Assembly: GCF_030704685.1 (NCBI RefSeq)
Contig: NZ_JAUZDX010000013.1
Coordinates: 62,001 to 126,000 of the forward strand
Origin: Acidovorax sp. A1169
GTDB taxonomy: Bacteria > Pseudomonadota > Gammaproteobacteria > Burkholderiales > Burkholderiaceae_C
Direction of reading: 5' to 3'
Length of the DNA stretch: 64,000 nt
Both the position numbers and the translations under genes were made by a program. Shown piece after piece: positions 44,017-52,889 of this stretch (the stretch's first letter is position 1; each line of letters starts with the position of its first letter). A model generated the notes under the pieces. That model did no database searches, was not told the DNA's origin, and was given only the letters and a program-made list of their open reading frames with translations.

Positions 44017-46364
44017 TGTTCCTTGTTGTCCGTGGCACTGCGAAACAGCGGTGCCAGCACCAGCACCAGCGGCAGGCCCAGCATGAGGGTAAGGCCAAAG
44101 GCCTTGAGTGCCGGTGTGGCCGACAGCCCCAGCAGCCCGAACGACAGCCAGGTGCTGCCCGCGCCAATGACCACCGCCAGCCAGGCATGGGGGTCGTCCT
44201 CATGCTCCTGCAGGAAGATACCGTAGTCGATGCCCACGCCCAGCAGAAGCATCAGCGCCAGCACGTTGAACAGCTGCCACGGCGCGCCGAAGGCGGTGAG
44301 CACGCCCACCACCACCAGGCTGGCCAGCACGGTGGGCATCCAGGCGCGCCAGGCCTTGCGGCCAAAGCGCAGCCACAGGGCGGCCAGCACCAGCACATGG
44401 CCCAGCAGCAGCAGCTCGGTCATGGAGATACGGTAACGCTGCAGCAGGGCGGAGATCTCGGCCGGCTTGTCGACCCAGGCGACGCCTTCCAGGCCCTCGG
44501 CAGCACCGGCCAGCGCGGGCAGCGATGCGAGGTCCCTCACGCCGCGCAGCATGAGCAGGCTGCGGTGGCTGCCGTCGCGCTCGCCCAGCCACAGCGGCCG
44601 CGCGGCGGCCGAGATGGGTTGCGCCAGCCAGGCCTGCACGGTGATGGGCGCGGGCGGCGGCGTGGCGGGCCGGGCAAAGCTTTCGCCGAGCTCGGCGTTG
44701 ACGCCCTTGAACACGGCGTCGTGTGCGCGCGCCACCAGCTCTCCATCGCTGTCCTGGCGCCGGGCCGAGGGCACCCAGTCCGATACCGCGCTGTAGCCCA
44801 CCAGCAGCTGGCGCGCCACCAGGGCGTCGAGCCGGTCCCTGAGTTCTTCTTCGCGCTGCAGCACCTGCTCGGGCGAGTTGCCCTGCACCAGGTAGAACTG
44901 CGCGGGGCTGGGCAGGCCCAGGATCTCGCCCACCTGGCGCTGCTGGGCTACGAGCGGGGTGGATGCGTTCTGCAGCTGGCGCACGTCGTCTTGCGCGCGC
45001 AGGCCGCCCAGCAGCCACAGGAGCAGCGCCATGGCCACGCACACCGCCACCGAGCCGGGCAGCGCATGGCGCCAGCGCGGCCAGGCCATCAGCGTCTGGC
45101 CGATGCGCTGGGCCACCGGGCTGTGCGGCATGCTGCCCCGGTCGAGCCAGGGGAACCAGCAGACCACGGTGAGCATGGCCGCCGTGAGCCCCACCACCGA
45201 GAACACGGCCATCTGCCGCAGGCCCGGGAAGGCTGCTGCGCCCAGCGCCAGGTAGGCGATGGCGCTGGTGCCCAGGGCCAGCCACAGCGCCGGCATCAGA
45301 GCGCGCATCAGCCCATGCGGGCTGCGACCTGGCGCGCCCTGGCGGCTGGCGAAGTAGTGGATGCCATAGTCTTCCGCCACGCCCACCAAGCTGGCGCCGA
45401 ACACCAGGGTCAAGAGGTGTACCTGCCCGAAGAACAGCGCCGTGACCGACAGCGCCACCGCGCAGCCCACCAGCAGCGACACGCCCACCAGTGCCACCGG
45501 CCGCAGCGAGCGAAACGCCAGCCAGGCCAGCAGCAGCACGCCGGCCAGCGAGCCCCAGCCGATGGTGTTGATCTCCCAGTTGGCCTGCACTGCGGCCGCC
45601 TCGGCATGCAGGGGCACGCCGGCGGTGAGCATGTGGGCACCCGGCCACTTCGCGCGCACCTGCGCCAGCGCAGCCTGCAAGGCGCCATCAAGCACCGGCT
45701 CGCCGGACAGGCGAAAGGCCGAGCCCTCCAGCGTGAACTGCAGCACCGCCCACTGCTGGCCGTCGGCCGCCACCCACAGCTCGCCGTCGCGCGGGCGGGC
45801 CTGGCTTTGCGCGCCGCGCGCGGCCCACCACTGGGTCCACAGGCCCAGGGGGTCGCTCACCCAGTCGGACAGGCGGGCCTGCACGGCGGGCTGGTACAGG
45901 TCCTGCAGCGCCTTTTGCACCAGCGCGGCATCGGGCGTGCCGGCCAGCATGGCACGCTGCGCGGGCGTGAGCAAACGCTCGCGCCAGGGTTGGTAGAAGC
46001 CGAGCGCAGCCTCCATGGAGGTCTTTTGCGCGATGGGGTCCTCGCGCAGGCGCGCACCGGCGCCGGTGGCCAGCGACTGGCGGAACACCTGCACGGCGGC
46101 GCGCGCATCGGCCCACTCGCCCGCGCCCAGCAGCACCACCACCTGGCGCGACATCTGGCCCACCAGTTGCTCGGTGGCCAGGGCCATGTCGGGTGCCTGC
46201 TCGTTCACGGGCAGCAAGGCCATCACGTCGGTGTCGATGCCGTCGTGCTTCCAGAACTGCCACTGGTGCACGCCCACGGCAATGAGCACCAGCAGCCAGG
46301 CCAGCGCGGCTGTGCGCCAGAGCCAGCCGGGGGGTGCGTCCTGCGCCGGGGTGCGCGCCGTCAT
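44013..46364 (-). CDS. apeM: MMPL/RND-family exporter, ApeM-type
   Basis: The 783-aa inner-membrane protein has the two-fold MMPL layout: TM1, a periplasmic loop of about 200 aa, five helices (SVTALFFGQVHLLTLVFGASL), a second periplasmic loop and five helices (LALMLLLGVGIDYGIFLQEHEDDP). The second-half GxxxDYG motif with charged residues fits proton coupling. It would carry the polyene lipid from the inner membrane towards LolA-like and lipoprotein partners. It overlaps both neighbours by 4 nt. Confidence 0.88.
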   Translation of the reverse strand: MTARTPAQDAPPGWLWRTAALAWLLVLIAVGVHQWQFWKHDGIDTDVMALLPVNEQAPDMALATEQLVGQMSRQVVVLLGAGEWADARAAVQVFRQSLATGAGARLREDPIAQKTSMEAALGFYQPWRERLLTPAQRAMLAGTPDAALVQKALQDLYQPAVQARLSDWVSDPLGLWTQWWAARGAQSQARPRDGELWVAADGQQWAVLQFTLEGSAFRLSGEPVLDGALQAALAQVRAKWPGAHMLTAGVPLHAEAAAVQANWEINTIGWGSLAGVLLLAWLAFRSLRPVALVGVSLLVGCAVALSVTALFFGQVHLLTLVFGASLVGVAEDYGIHYFASRQGAPGRSPHGLMRALMPALWLALGTSAIAYLALGAAAFPGLRQMAVFSVVGLTAAMLTVVCWFPWLDRGSMPHSPVAQRIGQTLMAWPRWRHALPGSVAVCVAMALLLWLLGGLRAQDDVRQLQNASTPLVAQQRQVGEILGLPSPAQFYLVQGNSPEQVLQREEELRDRLDALVARQLLVGYSAVSDWVPSARRQDSDGELVARAHDAVFKGVNAELGESFARPATPPPAPITVQAWLAQPISAAARPLWLGERDGSHRSLLMLRGVRDLASLPALAGAAEGLEGVAWVDKPAEISALLQRYRISMTELLLLGHVLVLAALWLRFGRKAWRAWMPTVLASLVVVGVLTAFGAPWQLFNVLALMLLLGVGIDYGIFLQEHEDDPHAWLAVVIGAGSTWLSFGLLGLSATPALKAFGLTLMLGLPLVLVLAPLFRSATDNKEH

Positions 46365-46996
46365 TCGAACTGCGCCGCGTCCTGCGGGCGCAGCGCGTTC
46401 TCGGCCACGGGCGTGAGGATGCGGATCAGGCTGCTGTCACCGCGCGCCTCCTGCAGCCTGACCTCCTGCACAAACTGGTTGCCCTGCAGGTCCACGGCGG
46501 CCAGCCACTGGGCCAGCGTGGGGTCGCGCGGCACCAGGTGCAGCGACCAGCCCTTGGCGGCCACCTGCCCGGTCACCTCGAAGTGCTGGGCCAGCTCGGC
46601 CAGGTTGGCCGACATCACGGCGAACAGCATGGCGTTGACGGTGCGCAGCACGGGCTCGTCCTGCGCGCGCATCTGCGTGGTGAGCTTGCCATCGCTGCCG
46701 CGCGACTGCAGGCTGTCGGGCCGCACCACCAGCGTGGACTCGAAGGGCCTCTGCACATGCCAGACGATGCCCTTGCCGCGCGCCACGACGAAGTCGCCAC
46801 TGGAGCGCAGCGGCTGCTTGAAGCCCTTGACGGTCTTGAGCTGCTCGAAGCCGCCGCGCACCACGGGAGCGTCGTGTACGCGCTGGCGCACCTGGGCCAG
46901 CAGGTCCTGGGCAGCGGGTTCTGCCGCATGGGCCGGCACGAGCACCAGCGCACACAGGGCCAGCGCGGCAGCCCGCAACCAGAGAGCGGGCTTCAT
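46361..46996 (-). CDS. apeL: LolA-like periplasmic carrier, ApeL-type
   Basis: The 211-aa protein has a signal peptide (AAALALCALVLVPAHAAE) and a LolA-like domain: GGFEQLKTVKGFKQPLRSSG, GIVWHVQRPFESTLVV, then a curved-sheet region. It probably ferries the hydrophobic pigment across the periplasm. The start at 46996 overlaps the thioesterase stop (ATGA). Confidence 0.88.
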   Translation of the reverse strand: MKPALWLRAAALALCALVLVPAHAAEPAAQDLLAQVRQRVHDAPVVRGGFEQLKTVKGFKQPLRSSGDFVVARGKGIVWHVQRPFESTLVVRPDSLQSRGSDGKLTTQMRAQDEPVLRTVNAMLFAVMSANLAELAQHFEVTGQVAAKGWSLHLVPRDPTLAQWLAAVDLQGNQFVQEVRLQEARGDSSLIRILTPVAENALRPQDAAQFE

Positions 46997-47433
46997 GGTG
47001 CCACCCCCAGCCGTTCCCACAGCACCGGCGGGCAGACGAAGCACATGGCACGGGTCTGCATATCCACCGCCACCTGGATGGTGTGGGCGCTGTTGACCTT
47101 TTGGCCCGTGGCGGCGTCGCTGATCAGGTAGTCGATGCGCAGGCGGTTCTCCCACTCGGTGATGGTGGCGCGCACCTTGAGCACCTGGCCAAAGGTGGCC
47201 GGGCGCACGTACTTGAGGCGCATATCCACCACGGGCCATCCATAGCCCGACTCGCGCATGCGCGGGTAGTCGTAGTCGAATTTGGCGAGCAGCGCGCTGC
47301 GCGCCAGTTCAAGAAAGCGCACGTAGTGGCCGTGATAGACGATCTCCATCACGTCAATGTCGTAGAACGCGGGCGTGATCTCGATCTCATGGCTGAGCCG
47401 CTCGCGCGAGGCCAGCTCTTTCTCAGTGGACAT
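46993..47433 (-). CDS. apeK: 4HBT-type acyl thioesterase, ApeK-type
   Basis: The 146-aa hotdog protein has the YbgC-like active site FYDIDVMEIVYHGHYVRFLE with a catalytic Asp near residue 27. It would hydrolyse stalled or finished thioesters from the ACP. It lies 45 nt after the acyltransferase gene, one of the few visible gaps inside the operon. Confidence 0.9.
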   Translation of the reverse strand: MSTEKELASRERLSHEIEITPAFYDIDVMEIVYHGHYVRFLELARSALLAKFDYDYPRMRESGYGWPVVDMRLKYVRPATFGQVLKVRATITEWENRLRIDYLISDAATGQKVNSAHTIQVAVDMQTRAMCFVCPPVLWERLGVAP

Positions 47434-47478
47434 GCGGCAGCCTCCGGGCGGGCGTGAAAAAGGGGGTCATGCAGGCAA

Positions 47479-48462
47479 TCATGCAGCGGGGACCGGGCGC
47501 GCGGGGGCGGCCTGATCCCAGAAGGGGAAAAAATTGAACCAGTCGTAGGGCGCCTTGCGCAGCATGCGCTCGAGCTGCTGCGCGAACAGGGCCGCGTACT
47601 CGGCCAGCGCCTGCTCGCGCCGGGCGCGCGGCAGCAGCACGCGCTCGGCCAGCGGCACGAACTCGACCGCGTAGCCTGCGCCATCGTGCACGCAGCCCAT
47701 GAAGTACAGCGGGCATTCGAGCACGGAAGCCAGCACGTAGGGACCGCAGGGAAACGGCGCCTGGTGCCCGAGGAAGGTGGCATGCGTGACGCGGCCCTCG
47801 CGCACGGGCACGCGGTCGCCGGCAATGGCGATGAGCTCGCCGCGCGCCACGCGCTCGCTGAGCATCATGGCCGTGGCGGCGTTGAACTCGGTCACCTGCA
47901 GCAGCTGCACGCCGCTGTCGGGCGCCAGGCGCTGCAGCACGCGGTTGAAGCGCTCGGCGTGCGCCGTATGCACCAGGATGCTCAGGCGCAGGCCCGCGTG
48001 CCGCTCGGCAATGGCCCGGCACAGCTCGATGCAGCCCATGTGCGCGGTGACCACCACGGCGCCCCGGCCCTGTTGCTGGAGCAGCGCACTGAACTGCTCG
48101 CGCCCGGTGAAGGCCACGCGGTCGAAGCGGTAACGCCCGGTGAGGGCCAGCAGCTTGTCGAGGATCACCTGCGCAAACATGCGAAAGTGCCGCTGGCTCT
48201 GGCGCCAGCCCGGCACGGCAGGCCACAGGCCGTGGGCCGCCTGCATGCGCTGTAGGTACTGCAGCGACGAGCGGCGCGCCACCGGGCTGGCCAGCCAGTA
48301 GTAGGCGACGATGGGGTACAGGCACAGCAGAAAGGGCCAGCGCCCCAGAAACCGGTGCACCTGGACCATGAGCCACATGCCCGCGACGAAGGTGTTCTCG
48401 CCCATCTGCGCCCAGTGCGGCGCATCGGCCGCAGCCTTGGCGTCGGGCGCCGGTGCCGTCAT
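47479..48462 (-). CDS. LpxL/HtrB-like lysophospholipid acyltransferase (ApeJ acyltransferase half)
   Basis: The 327-aa membrane-associated acyltransferase has the LpxL-type block VVVTAHMGCIELC (H-x4-E as HMGCIE), IAGDRVPV and FFPFWD. In many APE loci this domain is fused behind a GT2 domain as ApeJ; here it is a separate gene overlapping the GT2 gene by 4 nt. It may transfer the polyene acyl chain or a fatty acid onto the glycosyl carrier. Confidence 0.85.
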   Translation of the reverse strand: MTAPAPDAKAAADAPHWAQMGENTFVAGMWLMVQVHRFLGRWPFLLCLYPIVAYYWLASPVARRSSLQYLQRMQAAHGLWPAVPGWRQSQRHFRMFAQVILDKLLALTGRYRFDRVAFTGREQFSALLQQQGRGAVVVTAHMGCIELCRAIAERHAGLRLSILVHTAHAERFNRVLQRLAPDSGVQLLQVTEFNAATAMMLSERVARGELIAIAGDRVPVREGRVTHATFLGHQAPFPCGPYVLASVLECPLYFMGCVHDGAGYAVEFVPLAERVLLPRARREQALAEYAALFAQQLERMLRKAPYDWFNFFPFWDQAAPARPVPAA

Positions 48463-49235
48463 GCCGCCTGCCCGGTACGGCGCCGCCCCACGAGCTTGCG
48501 CGCCAGCAGCACGGGGCTGCGCAGCAGCATGCCGCCGAACAGCCGCGTGTGCATGCCCGAGATGAGCACGTTGTCGCGCCACACGCGAAAGTGCGAGAGC
48601 CCGTCCTGCGGATAGGTCACGGCCGTGCGCTGGGTGACGAAGGGCACGCCCTTCCAGTGCATGCGCACGAGGATCTCGGTGTCGAACTCCATGTGCTTGC
48701 CGATGCGCGCGCCGTCCATCACGCCGATGGCCTCGCGCAGCGGGTAGACGCGAAAGCCGCACATCGAGTCCTCGATGTCCAGCGACAAGGTGTTGATCCA
48801 CACCCACACGTGCGTGGCATAGCGCCCGTACAGGCGCGCCTTGGGCACGCTGGCGTCGTAGCGCGGCGCACCGCAGACCATGGTGCCAGGCTGCGCGCGG
48901 GCCAGCGCGATGAAGGCCGGGATGTCGGCCACGGCGTGCTGGCCGTCGGCATCGATCTGCAGCGCATGGCTGTGGCCCGTGGCCAGCGCATGGCGCATGC
49001 CGGTCATCACGGCGCCGCCCTTGCCCTGGTTCTGCGGCAGGCGCAGCAAGGTGACCTGTGCGCCGTGCTGCACCGCCAGCGCGTCGAGCACGGCGGCGCA
49101 GCCGGGCTCGGAGCCATCGTCGACCAGGATGCAGTGCAGGCCCGCACCGAGCACGCCCTGCACCATGCGGGCGATGGTGGTGGGGTGGTTGTAGACGGGG
49201 ATGATGGCCACGGGGTTGAATGCGGCGTGCGTCAT
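48459..49235 (-). CDS. Family 2 glycosyltransferase (ApeJ GT2 half)
   Basis: The 258-aa GT-A protein has AIIPVYNHPTTIARM, LVDDGS, GKGGAVMTGMRHAL, the metal-binding QIDADGQH and DTEILVRMHWKG. It would glycosylate the lipid anchor of the polyene. The start at 49235 overlaps the ApeH-ApeI stop by 4 nt, and its own stop overlaps the acyltransferase start, preserving the coupling of a split ApeJ. Confidence 0.88.
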   Translation of the reverse strand: MTHAAFNPVAIIPVYNHPTTIARMVQGVLGAGLHCILVDDGSEPGCAAVLDALAVQHGAQVTLLRLPQNQGKGGAVMTGMRHALATGHSHALQIDADGQHAVADIPAFIALARAQPGTMVCGAPRYDASVPKARLYGRYATHVWVWINTLSLDIEDSMCGFRVYPLREAIGVMDGARIGKHMEFDTEILVRMHWKGVPFVTQRTAVTYPQDGLSHFRVWRDNVLISGMHTRLFGGMLLRSPVLLARKLVGRRRTGQAA

Positions 49236-50944
49236 GCAGCACCTCCCTGCACCAGGCGGCCACTGGCGTGCGGGCCTCGGTGGGACGTGAGCGAGAACTG
49301 CAGCTGGCCCTTGTCGGGCACCCATTGCAGCTGCACCTGCACGCTGGTGCCGGGCAGGATGGGCTGCTGGAACTTGACCACCTCGGCCCGCATGAAGGCC
49401 GCCGGGATGCCGAAGGCCTGCGTGCCCAGGGTCACCACCCAGTGCAGCTGCGCCACGCCGGGCACGATGGGGGCGCCGGGGAAATGGCCGTCGAGCACGC
49501 GCAGCCCGGGGTCCACCTGCAGCGTGGCCGTGGCGCGCAGGTCGCCACGCTCTGTCCATTGCGGCTGCGGCATGAGCGGGCGAAACAGCGCCAGCAGGTC
49601 GTGCTGCGTGGTCTTGCCCTGCGCGTTCTGCGGCAGGCGCAGCACGTAGCGCCAGCTGCGCGGCAGGGCCACGCGGTCCACGCAAGGCTCCAGCATCGCG
49701 CGCAATGCAGCGCCCAGGGCGCGGCGGCCCTGCTGCTGCAGCGCCAGCCAGCCGGCGTCGCTGAGCGCCAGCACCATGCCCACGCGGTCGGCGGCGGGCG
49801 GCGCTTCGAGCACCACGGCCCGGGCTGCGGCCACCCAGTCGCTGGCCAGCAGCGCGGTTTCCATCGCGGTCAGCGAGATGCGCTTTTCGGCAATCTTCAC
49901 GATGCGGTCGGCCCGGCCCTGCAGCACGAAGCCGGCGCCGCCGTCCTGCGGCAGCGCGCGGTCGGCGGTCTCCCACCAGGCATCGGCATCGGGCAGGTGG
50001 CCCGAGCGCACCGAGAGGCAGCCGCTGTCAGCCAGGCGCACCTGCACACCCGGCAGGGGCTGCCAGGCATCGCCCTGCTCTGCCCTGCGCCGCCAGGCAA
50101 TGCCGCCGGTCTCGGAGCTGCCGAAGACTTCGGTCGTGGAATGGCCAAGCAGCGCCAGGGCATGGGCCGAGGCCTCGGGCGGCAAGGGGCCACCCGACGA
50201 GAAGATGCCGCGCAGGCCCTGGGAAGCCGCCGCCCAGTCGAGCGCATCCGGCAGGCGGCTGAGCATGGCCGGGCTGGAGATCAACACGCAAGGGCCAGGC
50301 TGCGACAGCTGCGCCACCAGCTCCTCGGGGTAGCGCAGGAACCAGGTGCCCAGGTGCCGGCCAGCCGCCAGCGGCCACAGCACGCGGAACAGCAGGCCAT
50401 AGATGTGCTGGTGCGACACGGTGGCCAGCGTGCGCAGGCCCGGCACATCCGCCATGGGGCCGAACACGGCCTGCAGCGCATGCACCTCGGCATCGAGCTG
50501 CGATAAATACTTGACGATTCGCTCGGGCACGCCCGTGGAGCCCGAGGTGAACAGCACGACCTGGGCTGAGCGCAGCGACAGGGGCTGCAGCACCACGGCC
50601 GGGGCGGCGGCTTCGTCGGGCTGCAGGGCACCGGGCAGCAGGCCTGCGGTGGCCTGCACCTGGGGCAGCAGGTGCGCCAGGGTGTGCGGCTGCAGGTCGC
50701 TGGCCAGCACCGGGGTCTTGCCCGCGTGCCAGGCGCCCCAGAGGGCGGCGGCAAAGGCCAGCGGGTCGTCGAAATACAGGCCCACCTCGGTGCCCTGCAC
50801 CTGCTGGAAGGCGGCGCACCAGGACTGCACGGACAGCACCCAGTCGGCGTGCTGCACCGTGCTGCCACCGGTGATCGCCACCGCGTGTGCCGCCGCACGG
50901 GCCTGCGGCAGGGCCACTTCAGACAGCGCCGTAAATGCTTTCAC
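49232..50944 (-). CDS. Aryl/acyl-ACP synthetase fused to dehydratase (ApeH-ApeI)
   Basis: The 570-aa two-domain protein has an N-terminal AMP-forming ligase (phosphate loop VLFTSGSTGVPERIVK, FGSSETGGIAWR, ADRIVKIAEKRISL, and the C-terminal LPQNAQGKT Lys). It ends, from about residue 460, in an ApeI/FabA-like hotdog domain (LDGHFPGAPIVPGVAQLHWV, VVKFQQPILPGT). It would load an aromatic acid on ACP and later help dehydrate 3-hydroxyacyl chains. In E. coli these are two proteins. The order in the operon matches apeH-apeI. Confidence 0.88.
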   Translation of the reverse strand: MKAFTALSEVALPQARAAAHAVAITGGSTVQHADWVLSVQSWCAAFQQVQGTEVGLYFDDPLAFAAALWGAWHAGKTPVLASDLQPHTLAHLLPQVQATAGLLPGALQPDEAAAPAVVLQPLSLRSAQVVLFTSGSTGVPERIVKYLSQLDAEVHALQAVFGPMADVPGLRTLATVSHQHIYGLLFRVLWPLAAGRHLGTWFLRYPEELVAQLSQPGPCVLISSPAMLSRLPDALDWAAASQGLRGIFSSGGPLPPEASAHALALLGHSTTEVFGSSETGGIAWRRRAEQGDAWQPLPGVQVRLADSGCLSVRSGHLPDADAWWETADRALPQDGGAGFVLQGRADRIVKIAEKRISLTAMETALLASDWVAAARAVVLEAPPAADRVGMVLALSDAGWLALQQQGRRALGAALRAMLEPCVDRVALPRSWRYVLRLPQNAQGKTTQHDLLALFRPLMPQPQWTERGDLRATATLQVDPGLRVLDGHFPGAPIVPGVAQLHWVVTLGTQAFGIPAAFMRAEVVKFQQPILPGTSVQVQLQWVPDKGQLQFSLTSHRGPHASGRLVQGGAA

Positions 50945-50998
50945 TTTGCTCGATTCCTGGATTCTTGGAGTTGTTGGACAGGGACGGGGAATTCAAAT

Positions 50999-51550
50999 TC
51001 AGGCCAGCGCGCCGCGGCGCTTGACCCACTGGCGCACACACCACTCGGTGCCCATCAGACAGCCCATCAGCACATAGGCGATGAGCCCGTTGTACAGCGC
51101 CCAGGTGGCATCGCTGCTGAAGGCCGCGGTGTAGGCCGCCGCAGCGCCGTTGGCCACGAAGAACAGGCACCACACGGCGGTCACCTTGCGGGTGTAGCGT
51201 ACCCCGGCTGCGGGCAGGTCGGGCTCGGTCAGCCGGGCCAGGCGCTCGACCACCGTGGGCGGGTGGCGCAGGCTCACCAGAAACACCACCAGCAGCACGG
51301 CGTTGACCAGCACCGGGTAGAGCTTGACGGCCAGCGCATCGCCCTGCCACCAGGCGGCCAGGGCCAGCACCGCCGCGCCCGAGGCCACGGCCCACCAAAA
51401 GCGCTGGCGCGTGACCACGGCGCGCGCCACGGCCAGCGCCACCAGCAGCACGGCCAGCCACTGCGGCGCCACGTGGCCCATGGCCAGGTACACGCCCAGC
51501 GGGTACAACACCGTCAGCACCACCAGCACGGCGGTCACGAGCTTGTGCAT
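50999..51550 (-). CDS. apeG: COG4648-type membrane protein, ApeG-type
   Basis: The 183-aa inner-membrane protein has about six short helices and a conserved end VLMGCLMGTEWCVRQWVKRR. A large cytoplasmic loop holds GVRYTRKVTAVWCLFF. ApeG proteins occur in nearly all APE loci; the exact role is not settled. It lies between the ACP genes and ApeH with small gaps (25 and 54 nt). Confidence 0.85.
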   Translation of the reverse strand: MHKLVTAVLVVLTVLYPLGVYLAMGHVAPQWLAVLLVALAVARAVVTRQRFWWAVASGAAVLALAAWWQGDALAVKLYPVLVNAVLLVVFLVSLRHPPTVVERLARLTEPDLPAAGVRYTRKVTAVWCLFFVANGAAAAYTAAFSSDATWALYNGLIAYVLMGCLMGTEWCVRQWVKRRGALA

Positions 51551-51575
51551 GGTGGCTGGCAGCTTGCCCGTGCGC

Positions 51576-51836
51576 TCAGGTGGCGGCGGCAGCGTCGTTC
51601 ACCAGCCGGTGCAGCGCGTCGACCACGTCCTGCACGGTGCGCACCGACTTGAAGGCGTCGGCGTTCAGGCGCTTGCCCACCCAGGGCTTGAGCTGCACGA
51701 TCAGGTCCACGGCGTCGATGCTGTCGATGTCCAGGTCGTCATACAGGCGGGCCTCGGGGGTGATGCGGGCGGCGTCGATTTCAAACGTCTCGCGCAGGAT
51801 GGCGGCGATGCGTTCGTAGATGGCTTCTTTGTTCAT
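51576..51836 (-). CDS. apeF: Acyl carrier protein, ApeF-type
   Basis: The 86-aa carrier has the phosphopantetheine site DLDIDSIDAVD, with Ser near residue 39, and is acidic with four predicted helices. It differs clearly from its neighbour, so the two ACPs likely have different roles, such as starter loading versus elongation, as described for E. coli ApeE/ApeF. The letter is assigned by gene order only. Confidence 0.88.
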   Translation of the reverse strand: MNKEAIYERIAAILRETFEIDAARITPEARLYDDLDIDSIDAVDLIVQLKPWVGKRLNADAFKSVRTVQDVVDALHRLVNDAAAAT

Positions 51837-51865
51837 GTTGGATTTTTCCGTGAATGCCGCCTGCT

Positions 51866-52126
51866 TCAGTGCGTGCGGCTGGCGGCCACGAAGGCGGCCA
51901 GCGCCTGCACGCTGCCAAAGTGCTTGCGCGTCTGCTCCGAGTCGGCCGACATGCTCAGGCCGTAGCGCTTTTGCAGGGCCAGGCCGAGCTCCAGCGCGTC
52001 GATCGAATCCAGGCCCAGGCCTTCGACGAACAGCGGCGCTGCGGGGTCGATGTCCTCGGGCGCGATGTCTTCGAGCGCCAGGCTGGAGATGATGATTTCT
52101 TTGATTTCTTGCTCAAGTTGAAGCAC
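51866..52126 (-). CDS. apeE: Acyl carrier protein, ApeE-type
   Basis: The 86-aa carrier has the attachment site GLGLDSIDALELGLAL with Ser near residue 41. It overlaps the end of the acyltransferase gene by 14 nt and is 29 nt from the second ACP gene. Assignment as ApeE follows gene order. Confidence 0.88.
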   Translation of the reverse strand: MLQLEQEIKEIIISSLALEDIAPEDIDPAAPLFVEGLGLDSIDALELGLALQKRYGLSMSADSEQTRKHFGSVQALAAFVAASRTH

Positions 52127-52889
52127 GGGCAGGTCCCTTGAAAAGTTGTTCGGACAAGTGCTCGGTCACATGGCGCGCAGCCAGGGAGTCGCTGGCGGCC
52201 GAGGCACAGAATTCTTGCACCGCGATGTCGGGCTGCACCTGGATGGTGAAGTGCGGCTTGCGCACGGGCACCTTCCACCACGGCGTGCCCTTGGTCAGCA
52301 TGGGCAGGCTGCTGTGGATGTGCACCGGCGTGATGTCGATGCGCCCGCGCACCGCCACGTGGGCGGCACCGCGCTGCAGCCGATTGGCGCCCTGCAGCGG
52401 GGTGCGCGTGCCCTCCGGGAAGATGATGAGGTTGTTGCCGTCCTTGAGCGAGCGCACGCAGTCTTCCAGCAGCCCCGCGCCATCGCCGTTGGTGATGAAG
52501 CCCGCCGCCCGGATGGGGCCGCGCGTGAAGGGGTTGCTCGCCAGCGCCGCCTTGACGATGCAGTCCGCATGGCGCACGAAGGAGATCAGGAACACCACGT
52601 CGATCAGCGAGGGGTGGTTGGCCAGGATCAAAAGGCCCCGGCGCTGCAGGCGCTCGGCGCCATGCACCTCGTAGGAGATCACGCCCACCCAGTTCATCAG
52701 CCCCACGAAGCCGCGAAAGCAGTAGTGGATGATGGTCTGCGACAGCTGCTGCTGGCGCGCGGCACCGCGCACGAAGAGCATGGCCACGGGGCACACCACG
52801 ATACCCAGCACGATGCCGCCCAGGCCGAACACGGAAAAGCAGAGCCCCGTGGCCAAGATGCGCCAGGCGCGGTTGATCACTTCAAGCAT
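52113..52889 (-). CDS. apeD: 1-acylglycerol-3-phosphate-type acyltransferase, ApeD-type
   Basis: The 258-aa membrane-bound PlsC-family enzyme has the catalytic LILANHPSLIDVVFL (NHxxxxD form) and the substrate-binding IIFPEGTRTPL. An N-terminal membrane helix (CFSVFGLGGIVLGIVV) anchors it. It would acylate the lipid anchor on which the polyene is mounted. The start overlaps the ApeC stop by 8 nt. Confidence 0.9.
   Translation of the reverse strand: MLEVINRAWRILATGLCFSVFGLGGIVLGIVVCPVAMLFVRGAARQQQLSQTIIHYCFRGFVGLMNWVGVISYEVHGAERLQRRGLLILANHPSLIDVVFLISFVRHADCIVKAALASNPFTRGPIRAAGFITNGDGAGLLEDCVRSLKDGNNLIIFPEGTRTPLQGANRLQRGAAHVAVRGRIDITPVHIHSSLPMLTKGTPWWKVPVRKPHFTIQVQPDIAVQEFCASAASDSLAARHVTEHLSEQLFKGPARAST

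Noticed and set aside
44016-47096. Very long plus-strand frame of over 1000 codons
   Set aside because: It is antisense to the MMPL and LolA-like genes, rich in His/Gln/Arg and without motifs, as expected for a GC-rich shadow.
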